Shown here in pieces: positions 35,301 to 46,120 of a stretch of 64,000 nucleotides of DNA (positions within the stretch are counted from its first letter, which is position 1; each line of letters opens with the position of its first letter). This DNA comes from Flammula alnicola. Its lineage: Eukaryota; Basidiomycota; Agaricomycetes; Agaricales; Strophariaceae. The notes under the pieces were generated by a model. The model had not been told where the DNA came from, ran no database searches, and worked only from the letters and a program-made list of their open reading frames with translations. The DNA lies in contig JADNRV010000073.1 of assembly GCA_015499995.1 (NCBI GenBank), positions 1 to 64,000 on the forward strand. The letters are read 5' to 3'. The translations under genes were made by a program, and so were the position numbers.

Positions 35301-37182
35301 GTGGCACAGGTGGCGGAGCCTCAGAAGCAAAATGGTGCGCCGACGCCTCTGACTCCGGTATCTCCTGAAGACTATCGGCAATGGAGGAAGGAACGCAAAC
35401 ACAGAAAATCGGGCACCGTGCCACCCCCTCCTGTGGTTGATATGGTCGTTCAGAATATTCCTCCTCGCGACCCCTTCACATTGGCAATGTTTGTCTCGGA
35501 CCCTCAGCTCCTCTCTTCGCTATTGGCATTTCTTACCTTTTATGATTGGTGTGTTCTGTCGGCGGTGTCGAAGGAGATTCGTGTGCTACTCGTACGGACG
35601 CCTGTTCTGAGGGAAGCGGTGTTGGAGGCGTATCTGAAACCGTTGGTTACAATCGGTGGATGTGGGATGATCAGGAACCACTCTCGTTGTCCTTGCAGGT
35701 GCGCGACTTACTTTTGTGTTATTTTCCCATTTTTTGAATCGAAAATCTAGGACTTGAGCGATTACATGAGGGGTGTCTCCACGCCTACCCATGAATATGC
35801 TCGTGTTGCGGCCATGCACGTCCATTCTCTGAAGATCCACCCGAATCATCGCGACCCTTCGCTAGCGGAAACCGTTCGTAGCCTTACCGCCTCAACTCGT
35901 GCATATACTCGAGTGGTATTGCGACTACGCGCCCAAGCAGAAAAGGAAGCTGCTATCCACGCTGCAACTACAACCTCGAGTCATCCACCGCCCTCTTCAG
36001 TCGGTAAAGCCGCTGGAAGCTACTCGCCAGCTCGAGGAGCAACACCCTCTCGTGTCTCAAGTCGCGCTCCATCTCCGACAACTTCCATGTATTCTTATAC
36101 ACAACATAACAGTAGCCATCCTCATCCTCCTGGTTCAATCCAACAGACCTCTTCACAGACCAGCCTCACTTTCCGGTCGCCGCTCTTCCGACTTCGTCGC
36201 GCTCCGCTCCTCAGAGTTTTCGTGCCATCGCCGGAAGGTGATTGGCTTTCAGATAAGAGTGTCGTGGAGTGCGAGGCAGAGTGTAAACGTGCGGAGTTAT
36301 GCATCTCATGCGTTCAGGGGATGTTGTTTGGGATGTTGCTGTCGGAGATGAAGGCAATGTGGGCAGATTGGTGTGGGATGGCAGCTATCTCCTCGTGAGT
36401 CTAATCTTCTTGTCCTCAGCCTCCCTTGTGGCATGCCCCTTTACCCCACTCCGGTGCTAAGATTGACTTTCCGGCTTGACAGGATCTGGACTATACATAC
36501 TCCACCATTGGAGATCTTCCAAAATACCTCCCAACTTTAACCTTTCCACCGTCTTATTTCCATCGTGTGATACGCACAGGTGCCAATGCCACTAATCCTA
36601 TCGTTCATATCGACATCAGTCCCTGGGGTGAGGAGATCGCCTTGAACCTACAGCTCCTTCAAGATCGCGTACGAACTGAAACGTAAGTTCGCATGTCACT
36701 TTAAAACGCGCCATGTTCATGGTTGTGTAAATTTAACTAGACCTCAAGGGGCTTATCACAATGTTGTGCGCTGGGTGCATCGTTCATCATTCTCAATCAG
36801 GGCTCCGAGAAGCCCGCCCCGATATAACAACTCGGCCAGGCCGTCCAATGGACGTATTCCAATTCCAGATTCCAATAACCTCTTCGTTGATCATGGATGG
36901 TACGGCACCGTCGTCGTTGAGACGGAGGGCACGAATGAGGCCCTTGCGGACCTACAGGATCGATGTGGACCTGGCGCATTCCCTCCACGTTCCAGAGCTG
37001 TGAGCGGTCACATTACACAGGCGCAAATTGAGAACAGGAAAGTTTTCCGGATCTTGCGGGAAAGGAGGTGCGTTGTATCCCTTTCTCGCCATTCTCGTTT
37101 TCTCTGACGATGCATCGCCACTTCCAGTCGACCAAGTGAAATATGGATCAAGGCTGTTGGAGTGAAGGAACGTCTTCTGTGA
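32323..37182 (+). CDS. Large proline-rich conserved basidiomycete protein, several one-base frame breaks
   Basis: Opens MAAFLRKKTKQDPMSK and runs about 1,300 residues over several exons. The first two thirds are disordered Pro/Ser/Gln. A folded region follows: DPFTLAMFVSDPQLLSSL, LAFLTFYDWCVLSAVSKE (F-box-like helices), TVGYNRWMWDDQEPL, DYMRGVSTPTHEYARV, RAYTRVVLRLRAQAEKEA, RSPLFRLRRAPLLRVFVPS, GDWLSDKSVVECEAECK, GRLVWDGSYLLDLDYTY, PTLTFPPSYFHRVIRTG, GTNEALADLQDRCGPGAFP and the end EIWIKAVGVKERLL. I know this arrangement from uncharacterised agaricomycete proteins. Reading it needs single-base corrections at about 32984, 34304, 35637 and 36293 (each one base short in a homopolymer), and a compensating pair near 34820 and 34964. 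Possible scaffold or regulatory role; no function known. Confidence 0.75.
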
Positions 37183-37630
37183 TCAGATTATGACGACGCT
37201 GTTTTCTCGATTTCGTGCATTTCTTACGCTACTATGTGGTGAGAGACATGATATTTATCTTATTCTTCGGCTACTTATGCAGATATAATTTCCGAACCCC
37301 CCATTCCATGCTTTGAACCTTGCATAGTCGCATTAGCAAGCTTTCTTTTGATGCTTTTTTTTTACAACACGCATAAATTATCAACCATGTAGACTGTTTT
37401 CCTACGCTTAGCATATTCTCAAGTTGCTGTATCTCTCTTTCTGCCAATGCTGTAAATAGCTAAACGATGATATCGATGTCGGATTCCAGGGGCTCAGGCC
37501 TTCGAAGGACAGTAGTACAGTACCACTGACTTTACCAGTTCTATCATGGTGAGTACCTATCCTATAAATGACCTAGTTTTTCGGCATCTTGTTTTGCGAA
37601 GGATGTGAACTTCTCTAGAAACCAGTCTGA
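37183..37630. other. Intergenic, no gene seen
   Basis: 3' flank of the large gene up to the left arm of the inverted duplication. No coding signal. Confidence 0.6.
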
Positions 37631-39266
37631 TACACCGCCAACTGGCTAAAATGCCGGTGACATGTTTTATGATTTCCTAATTCCATCAAATCAAAATTTG
37701 TGGTCACAGCGTGTTTGACAGCTGGCCACAACCTGACGAAATTCTAGCCATCATCCAGGTTCGGCACAGCTGTCATGCATATCAGAATCAAAGGTCCGGT
37801 TCAGCTATCTTGTCCTAACTTGCCGCTCTGTATCTGAAAGCATTCTGGGTCTGTAAATAATAATTAAGCAATAAACAGTACTCAAGGATAACATCTACTT
37901 CCTTTCTTGCTCAAAAATTGGTGTGACTGACTCCTTTGACAATGTTCTCTCCGAGGAGGTCTGTGCGTGCACCACCAACTTTTTTTCTTAAGTCGTTTAA
38001 ACTCCGACTGAGCTCCGCCCTGATAAATATCAACCATCGTCAAACAACTGTCACTTGTCGTCCTTCCTTTCCTCCCCAATCTCTCCTCTCCCCTTCGACC
38101 TTTTCTCTGTCGCTCGGAGTGCCGATATCACCCCCCCTTCCCACTTATGTGCATTCTTGTGGAAGAGTCTCTCTGGCCGCTTTTCTTTTGGCATGTTCTC
38201 GTCATGGCTGCTGTCTCTGGTCTGCTCTTGTTTGCTTTCTCAGTGAAAGCGTCTTCGTCTTGGTGTACTTCTTTGCTTGCTTGCCCTGGCCTCTATGGAT
38301 ATGAACTGACCTGTCCTCCCTTGTTTATATCACTTATGTTCTACTCTCAAACAGGTTCTCCAAGTTTCGTTTGGCTGGTGGATATTCGGCATGCATGGTG
38401 GAGGAAAGGAGTGGAGAATATAGTTGTGGGGATATCCTGTTTCCGTAGCATTCCTAGACTCCCTCTGGTCACATAGGCTTCATTGTGTTTTATATACCTT
38501 AATAGCATTTTTTTCGGAACACCATTATTTATGTGAGCAAAAAAAGAAGAAAAAAGCGAAAATACAAGGCTGAAAATATATATTTAAAGGAATCCGTGCT
38601 GGGTGCCACACCTGGTGATGAGCTGGCGACGACAACTGTGGACAGGGTTACCTGGTGACATGCTGCCATTAGAGCGATTCCAACGTAGAAATTACCTGCG
38701 ATCATTGTGATGAAAGGTGACGAAATGTCCTGTTCAGGTCCAGACTTCCAGCTTTCTCACACATGTCGGCCATTTGCCGGTGTAGAGGCTTACAGTTACA
38801 CGTTCTGCTTTGGGCGAACAATACTTAGAGAAGCAATAACAAGCGACAGCACTGCGACAATAGGCGTGGTGGAGTTTGAAAGCCTAGTAATATACCTTTC
38901 CCGGTTCTTTAAATTTCTATCGTCCTCACGTTCTCCCAGCAGCTCCCAGCATGCCAATTTACAACTGCGGGTATATTATCCAACAAGATTACCTAAAGCC
39001 ATTTGTTATGAAAGAAACTCATGAGGAGGAGGAGGAGGAGGAGGAGGAAGGATATACCGCGCAAAGCCTCCTGGTGGACATCAATGCATGGTGGTATCAC
39101 CTACCCCGTGATACACGACGCCGAACGCCACTTCCAGATAGTTCGTGTTTTGCGCTATTATCACCATCCAAACCTCCAGTTACTAACATGTGTCTCCCTC
39201 TGTTCTAGTCTACGTACCTGACGGAAAGAGTGGTTATGAGACCGGCGTCATCTGGATACGCTCTCG
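37631..39266 (+). repeat. Left arm of a 1,636-bp near-perfect inverted duplication
   Basis: Every base pairs with 41108-39473 on the other strand with constant offset (positions sum to 78739), so there are no indels. I see three substitutions, near 38,140, 38,823 and 39,258. The arm starts TACACCGCCAACTGG and ends CTCTCG. It contains a (GAG)n run encoding poly-Glu near 39022-39047 and most of a small gene. Confidence 0.95.
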
Positions 39267-39411
39267 ACGATTCATTGAAGCTGAAGGGCCTGAAACCTTG
39301 AGCGAGATCGAGGCTGACAAAATAGTCAAGAGGCGGTTTTTGGAAGCGATCGGCAAGGGTTTCAATGAGAATCAGATGGTTTTCTTACCGAAATCAGTTG
39401 AGTCGAAGTAG
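38951..39411 (+). CDS. Uncharacterised protein of about 130 residues spanning arm and spacer
   Basis: Exons 38951-39140 and 39209-39411, joined over a GTTCGT...CTAG intron, give one frame: MPIYNCGYIIQQDYLK, a Glu run of nine, LLVDINAWWYHLP, then YVPDGKSGYETGVIWIRS, LSEIEADKIVKRRFLEA and the end FLPKSVESK. The last 49 codons lie in the unique spacer, so the mirror copy on the right arm (minus strand from 39788) lacks its C-terminus. That makes the left copy the likely original. No motif is recognised and the gene may be a fragment. Confidence 0.5.
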
Positions 39412-39472
39412 AATTAATTTGTGGTGAGGGAAAGACTGAGAGCCATGCTGCAAGTACAACCTTGGTACTCAG

Positions 39473-41108
39473 CGAGAGCATATCCAGATGACGCCGGTCT
39501 CATAACCACTCTTTCCATCAGGTACGTAGACTAGAACAGAGGGAGACACATGTTAGTAACTGGAGGTTTGGATGGTGATAATAGCGCAAAACACGAACTA
39601 TCTGGAAGTGGCGTTCGGCGTCGTGTATCACGGGGTAGGTGATACCACCATGCATTGATGTCCACCAGGAGGCTTTGCGCGGTATATCCTTCCTCCTCCT
39701 CCTCCTCCTCCTCCTCATGAGTTTCTTTCATAACAAATGGCTTTAGGTAATCTTGTTGGATAATATACCCGCAGTTGTAAATTGGCATGCTGGGAGCTGC
39801 TGGGAGAACGTGAGGACGATAGAAATTTAAAGAACCGGGAAAGGTATATTACTAGGCTTTCAAACTCCACCACGCCTATTGTCGCAGTGCTGTCGCTTGT
39901 TATTGCTTCTCTAAGTGTTGTTCGCCCAAAGCAGAACGTGTAACTGTAAGCCTCTACACCGGCAAATGGCCGACATGTGTGAGAAAGCTGGAAGTCTGGA
40001 CCTGAACAGGACATTTCGTCACCTTTCATCACAATGATCGCAGGTAATTTCTACGTTGGAATCGCTCTAATGGCAGCATGTCACCAGGTAACCCTGTCCA
40101 CAGTTGTCGTCGCCAGCTCATCACCAGGTGTGGCACCCAGCACGGATTCCTTTAAATATATATTTTCAGCCTTGTATTTTCGCTTTTTTCTTCTTTTTTT
40201 GCTCACATAAATAATGGTGTTCCGAAAAAAATGCTATTAAGGTATATAAAACACAATGAAGCCTATGTGACCAGAGGGAGTCTAGGAATGCTACGGAAAC
40301 AGGATATCCCCACAACTATATTCTCCACTCCTTTCCTCCACCATGCATGCCGAATATCCACCAGCCAAACGAAACTTGGAGAACCTGTTTGAGAGTAGAA
40401 CATAAGTGATATAAACAAGGGAGGACAGGTCAGTTCATATCCATAGAGGCCAGGGCAAGCAAGCAAAGAAGTACACCAAGACGAAGACGCTTTCACTGAG
40501 AAAGCAAACAAGAGCAGACCAGAGACAGCAGCCATGACGAGAACATGCCAAAAGAAAAGCGGCCAGAGAGACTCTTCCACAAGAATGCACATAAGTGGAA
40601 AGGGGGGGTGATATCGGCACTCCGAGCGACAGAGAAAAGGTCGAAGGGGAGAGGAGAGATTGGGGAGGAAAGGAAGGACGACAAGTGACAGTTGTTTGAC
40701 GATGGTTGATATTTATCAGGGCGGAGCTCAGTCGGAGTTTAAACGACTTAAGAAAAAAAGTTGGTGGTGCACGCACAGACCTCCTCGGAGAGAACATTGT
40801 CAAAGGAGTCAGTCACACCAATTTTTGAGCAAGAAAGGAAGTAGATGTTATCCTTGAGTACTGTTTATTGCTTAATTATTATTTACAGACCCAGAATGCT
40901 TTCAGATACAGAGCGGCAAGTTAGGACAAGATAGCTGAACCGGACCTTTGATTCTGATATGCATGACAGCTGTGCCGAACCTGGATGATGGCTAGAATTT
41001 CGTCAGGTTGTGGCCAGCTGTCAAACACGCTGTGACCACAAATTTTGATTTGATGGAATTAGGAAATCATAAAACATGTCACCGGCATTTTAGCCAGTTG
41101 GCGGTGTA
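39473..41108 (-). repeat. Right arm of the inverted duplication
   Basis: Mirror of 37631-39266, separated from it by a unique 206-bp spacer (39267-39472). It carries a truncated copy of the 38951 gene on the minus strand. Its outer end at 41108 falls inside the target duplication of the next mobile element. Confidence 0.95.
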
Positions 41109-41112
41109 CTTA

Positions 41113-42084
41113 TGGAGAGGCGCAACACCTGTTCGTTGCCACGGCTGATGACTAATCGCACAGCCACACAAAACATGGCAAATGAACGATTTCGTTCGTC
41201 TTCATCTAATTAACAACAATGAACCTTGTCTATGTCCAGTTAAAGCTTTTAAATAGTAAATTATAAAGGTATATGCAAGTATGGTACATGAAAAGGTATT
41301 AAAATTGAGTTCTAAGATGAAAAAAATGCACCTACACTAAATTATCTTCATGGTCAGAATTGTCAGATACATATAAGTAGAGTCATCTGCATGAGAATCG
41401 GCCATTTCAACGTCATCCAATGCATTTTACTTGGGCTGAGATGTTGGTTTTGTGTCGTTTTATGGCTTTCTTGAGCTCAGCCATGCACTCAGGCTTCTTG
41501 CCGATTTTGGATTTCAAAGGCACCCAGGTCCCATTCCGTGAGATCCTTGTAACTTTTCTCATTCTCGCGATGCCAATCGAGTTGCTCGTTGAGTTCTTGA
41601 CCATTGAGCACATTGACTTCATTGTCAGATATGATTATTCCTTAGTAAGATATGGGTATCGCAGAGGCAGAGGATAGCGCGTCTGTGCGTTCCATCACGT
41701 GTTACGTAAGCTAATGAGCGCGTCTCTCATGTTTTTTTTGTGGCTCAACTTGGACATCAATCTTGCGTCAATCTGACCAAAACACTAGATCAAATTAGTT
41801 TTTAGGACTATCTCCTGGATTTGGGTTGACGAAATGGTAAAAATATGTTTTTGTCCTTGAGTAACGCGCTCTTGACGCGTCATTAAGCATGGTTCCTGGC
41901 ACATTTTCTTTGATTTTATTAAGCCAGATCCTAAGTAGAACACTTATAACCTCGTATCTGCATGACTTATAGGTAGGAGGGCCGCTGCTGGGACGAAACT
42001 TGGATTACACTTTTTTGCATGAAAATATGAGGGGGGCACAACAACAACAAATAAAGGCCGCGCATCAGGCATTGCGCCTCTCCA
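41113..42084. mobile_element. 972-bp TIR element with 7-bp target duplication
   Basis: Ends are TGGAGAGGCGCAA (41113) and its inverse TTGCGCCTCTCCA (ending 42084). GTACTTA flanks both sides (41106-41112, 42085-42091); an eighth base does not match. The body is AT-rich, with only a short minus frame at 41413-41622 of unknown meaning. A 7-8 bp duplication suggests a non-autonomous hAT-type element. Confidence 0.75.
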
Positions 42085-42412
42085 GTACTTAGCTCAAGTG
42101 GTGTCACTGACCGGGTCCAGACTGGTCACGACCGGGTCAGGCCAAATGCGGGTCAGTGGAAGGCATTCTGACCTGACCGGTCAACAAGGGTCGTGAGAAA
42201 CCGGTAATCTATATCCCGGAGTCCAGAGTCCACCCGCTCGTTTTCATTTCAACGACGTTTGCACTGCCAATTCTCCTCGTATTTAGCCTCTCTTTGCCCA
42301 AACCGTGATAGAAATACATCAATTGCATTTAATAAAGGAGGTAAGCCATGCAAAGTATCATTCTAAGGACTATGTAGATGCTAATACCTTATACTACAGT
42401 AACTATGCATTG
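42085..42412. other. Flank of the hAT transposase, GACCGGGTC-rich
   Basis: Contains several GACCGGGTC and GGTCAGG words, of the kind often found near hAT ends in basidiomycetes. A related cluster of words occurs at 51590-51665. I could not match a terminal inverted repeat to the other side of the transposase gene. Confidence 0.4.
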
Positions 42413-45400
42413 TCAAGCTGAGGGAGCTGCTTCTGTCGTCGTCGCAGATCTTGAAGGCACAGATTCATTCTCCAGTTCATTGGCCAGGGCACGCTCATGC
42501 GCAAGTAAGTCGTCTTCCAGATTCTTCTTGCTCCCAGGCCAATAGAACTCTAACCCATCCTCCAGCTTGATTGTGAAATCAAACAATGCTGCGAGGGCGA
42601 TCTGGGTCTTCGCAGGCACTCGAGTCTGTCGTGGAGGTTCGTTGGGAAGGCTAGTGGAAGAGGAGGATGTAGGGATGGAAGGTGAGGTGTCTCCCAGTGC
42701 ATCAGGTGCGTCCGAAATCACCGCCTGTTGTATGAGGCCTGCCGCATAGTCACTAAAATTTGTAGGCCCCGGTTCAGTGCCATCTTCGGTGCCTGTGCTG
42801 GATGTCGACAACGAGATATCATCACCGTCCTCGTCGCCAAACTTCCTTTTCCTGCGCTGACGTGATAGACCCAAATCACGGTCCTCGCGCTTCATCTGCA
42901 TTCCAACGGCGGTCATTTTGTGGACACGCTTTGCATCGATCTTGTTTCGGAGTTTGCTGTGGGTGATACCGAAGGAACTGAAGATGCGCTCGCAGCCCGC
43001 AGAATTGGCTACAACGGTGAAGATGTGTATGGCCAATTTGACGAGCCCATTTCGACCTTCAAGCACGCCACTGTCGACGCGAGCCCAGATAAGTTGGACG
43101 TCAAGTGGAGCCCCCTAGATTTAAATCGAATCAACGTGAGTATATTTATCTGTCGCAAAGCAGTCACAATTAACATACCTCGTCTGCAAACTTTTGCTTC
43201 ATCATGTTAAGGGACATCGCCTCGTCAGAAAACTCTCCTTGCCTCCTCTTGTAATCTTCAAACGCTGAAAGAAAAGGGATGGTTGCTTTGCAACGCATCA
43301 ACCGTTCATACACATGCTCCACGATTATGTATAGTTCTGATTCCCGGAGAGCGGTTCTCTTGAATAAGTCAGATCGAATAAAAGGATTGAGGAAAACCGC
43401 GACGATGAAGATGTCCTGATCGGCCTTCTTCCAACGTTTCTCGAGACTTTTGATGATACCGGTTCGCATATCTTCATCAAATTCTGTGTTCTCAGAATAT
43501 ATTCTGACCAGGTTACCGAGGGTAAGTAAAACATGATCGAGACGGGTGTGCGAAGCTTGGGAAACATTGGCGGCGATGGCGAGTGGCTCGAGGATCTTCT
43601 GAATTCTTCAATGCAATATTAGAATATTAGAAAAAAGGATTAGAGAAACTGCAACATACCTGTCGATCCGATACCAAAATGCTTCATCTTTGACGGTGGC
43701 GTGAATTTCACGAGCTTTCTCCTGCAATTCCTCCTTCGTCCCTGCGCAGACAACCAACTTTGTTTCGTTCCGAGTCCAGCAAAGTTGGAGGGGCCGCTTC
43801 AGTTTGAGAATCCGTGTGAGAGCGAGGTAGTGAGCAGTCCAGCGCGTGATGACTGGGAGAATAAGGGCCCAAGCATAGGCGAAAGTGAGAAGTTGCTCTT
43901 GATGAAGGAGTTCCAGTGCCGTGCCGTGGTTGTTGAACCACTTTACCACATCAAGGGCACGGTTTACATCTTCGGTAATGCTGCGTCGAATAGCAAATGT
44001 GTCGCCAACGACGAGGTTAATTTGATGTGCCCAACATAAGATGGCGATGAGCGGCTCTAGGGAACTGCACGGGTATTGCCGCGGGTTACGCGGGTTTTTT
44101 GATGTTTTGCATGTAGTACTTGTCGATACGAATTTTTTGCAATTTTTTTTATGCAAAACGGTTGAAAACTGACTGAGTTATTCATTTTTTAAGTTTGGTA
44201 CTCATAGGTCCGAAATTGATGTCACACGGGCCACGGATAAGCGTCACGGGTATTTGTGACACCCGTGACGCTTACCCGTGGCCCGTGTGACATCAATTTC
44301 GGACCTATGAGTACCAAACTTAAAAAATGAATAACTCAGTCAGTTTTCAACCGTTTTGCATTAAAAAAATTGCAAAAAATTCGTATCGACAAGTACTACA
44401 TGCAAAACATCAAAAAACCCGCGTAACCCGCGGCAATACCCGTGCAGTTCCCTAGCATCATGAGCCAGGGATAGAGGTTTTGGAGGAGGCGTCGCATCTT
44501 CTTTCCGTCAGGCCCATCGTCGGTGCACCACGCAATGATCTTCATGTCATATTTCGTCTCTATAAGGTGTATATCCTCGAGTACAAGCTTCAGGAGGTGG
44601 TCGCCTGTCTTCGGATCGCCTGTGACATCGTGGGTTTGAATGAGGTAGGGCTGTGAAATCACAACTTGAGTCTGAGTTCGTGACATTTAATTTGTGACCC
44701 ACCTCATTCTCAACACTCATCAGCGACGAGACGAGGGATGACTTGGCGATATTCTTCCATCCATCGCAAACTCCTGTGGCTAGTTGTCCTTTGACCTTGG
44801 TTTTCACTGCATCTTCGACTTTCTGGACCTCCCTATCAAGAACTCGGCCTGAAATTACACGTCGATCTTGGACAACAACCTCGGGCCCAACCCATTTTTG
44901 AACAAAGCTCCGAAATCGAGGATTGTTAGCTGCCGACCAGGCTGTATTCATCGAGATGAAAAGTTTACAAAGGTCGCCTGAAAACTCCTCCTGGAGCTCG
45001 GATGGTGAGAGCGACTTTGCAAGAGATTTAATACCACCTGACGATGTGGCTTCATTCCAGGATTTAGATCTCTTGACCGAGATGTCGCCGAGAGTTCGTC
45101 CAACTGATGGAGTGGGGATATGCAAAGCAGGAGATGAAGGTAAGAGCTGTGAATTTGTTGAAGGTATCCGTTGGGAATTAGTAGCACCTGCGCCTGAGGA
45201 CGAGTTGGATAACAGCGCAACAGTACGGACATCAGCTGGAACTGATGCGCAATTTTTCAGGTGAACCCGCATACGCTCAGGCTTCCCCGAAATCGGCTCA
45301 ACCCTCTCGACGGCTACGAGTAAATTCTGTAAGTACGTGGTTAATTTTGTCATTTGCTTGATCGTCTAACCTGCTTTTTCCAGCTCAGCCTGGCTTCGCA

Positions 45401-45556
45401 CCCCTGCAATCTCTCCTGCTCTAACCCTTCCTGCATCGTGTTCCCGGAGATAGCAAACCGAAGTAGTGATGCATGATTTACACCATGCATTTTTACTTGG
45501 AGTGATGAGGGCCATTGCTTCGCATGGCAAAACGAGGACCAGGTGGCCCAGGCCAT
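42413..45556 (-). pseudogene. hAT-family transposase (DUF659 and dimerisation domains), interrupted
   Basis: Exons on the minus strand give a BED-like remnant (RMRVHLKNCASVP), then the DUF659 region (WSAANNPRFRSFVQKW, ATGVCDGWKNIAKSSL, IIAWCTDDGPDGKKMRRLL), the core CWAHQINLVVGDTF and WFNNHGTALELLHQEQ, TRWTAHYLALTRIL, and near the C-terminus the hAT dimerisation signature VVANSAGCERIFSSFG with HSKLRNKIDAKRVHKM. The tail is Ser/Thr-rich. A 393-bp palindrome (44060-44452) splits the codons between YPWLMML and EPLIAI; deleting it with one TA restores the frame. The extreme N-terminus contains stops in the expected zinc-finger frame. Splice sites such as GTATGT and GTGGGT join the rest cleanly, so the copy was probably coding until recently. 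Confidence 0.85.
44060..44452. mobile_element. 393-bp near-perfect palindromic element inside the hAT transposase
   Basis: Reads the same on both strands for almost its whole length, with ends GGGAACTGCACGGG and CCCGTGCAGTTCCC and centre near 44256 (TATTTGTGACA). TA lies on both sides (44058-44059, 44453-44454). There is no loop of any length and no coding capacity. It is a TA-inserting MITE of extreme foldback type. Confidence 0.88.
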
Positions 45557-45658
45557 ATCAAGTCTGAAATTTTATTGAACACTTAAGCTTTAAGTGTTAT
45601 CACTATCAGCCCCAGCCCAAATAGGACCATCATCCAAACCTACCAGCCCCAAAGTAGG

Positions 45659-46120
45659 GATTGTCAGGGGTAACCCTGGGGTATTTTTGCTGTACCCTTA
45701 CCCTTACCCACCAAAACCCCTACCCTCCACCAGGGGTAAGGGTTTTGGGGGGTATGGGTAAGGGTTTCTGAAAACCCAGGGGTATTTAATATTTTGGGGG
45801 GTATACCTGTTAAAATTGAGTGGAAACTGTTTTAAAATTTGTTTATTAATTAATTACATTGAATTAATCATTTTATAATGCTCTGTACAGTGTTCTCTTG
45901 GATTATAAGCCAAATTTGGGCACAAAATCAAGTAAAAAGACATAAAATAATTCTTTTCAGACATCTTTGGTATGCAAAAAGATCAGAAAATTTCTCTTGG
46001 CAATACCCCTGACCCCTGCTGGGGGTAGGGGTTTTCCAAGGGTACAGAAATCTCAACCCTTACCCTTACCCCAGCATACCCTACCCAAAACCCCTGCGGG
46101 TTTTCAAACCCCTGACAATC
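45659..46120. mobile_element. Probable hAT-type MITE rich in TACCCTTACCC words
   Basis: Begins GATTGTCAGGGGT and ends with the inverse ACCCCTGACAATC. Both halves are packed with AACCCTTACCC, GGGGGTA and GGGTATGG words in opposite orientation, around an AT-rich centre near 45820-45960. No clear target duplication is seen, so the exact ends are uncertain. CAGGGGT is a common hAT terminus. Confidence 0.65.

Noticed and set aside
38147..38476. 109-codon frame in the left arm (mirrored on the right)
   Set aside because: Leu/Ser/Phe-rich frame over pyrimidine-rich DNA, no start context or motif; probably non-coding leader sequence.
42085..45660. Complete hAT element with defined ends
   Set aside because: I could not find matching terminal inverted repeats and an 8-bp duplication around the transposase gene, so only the gene is reported.
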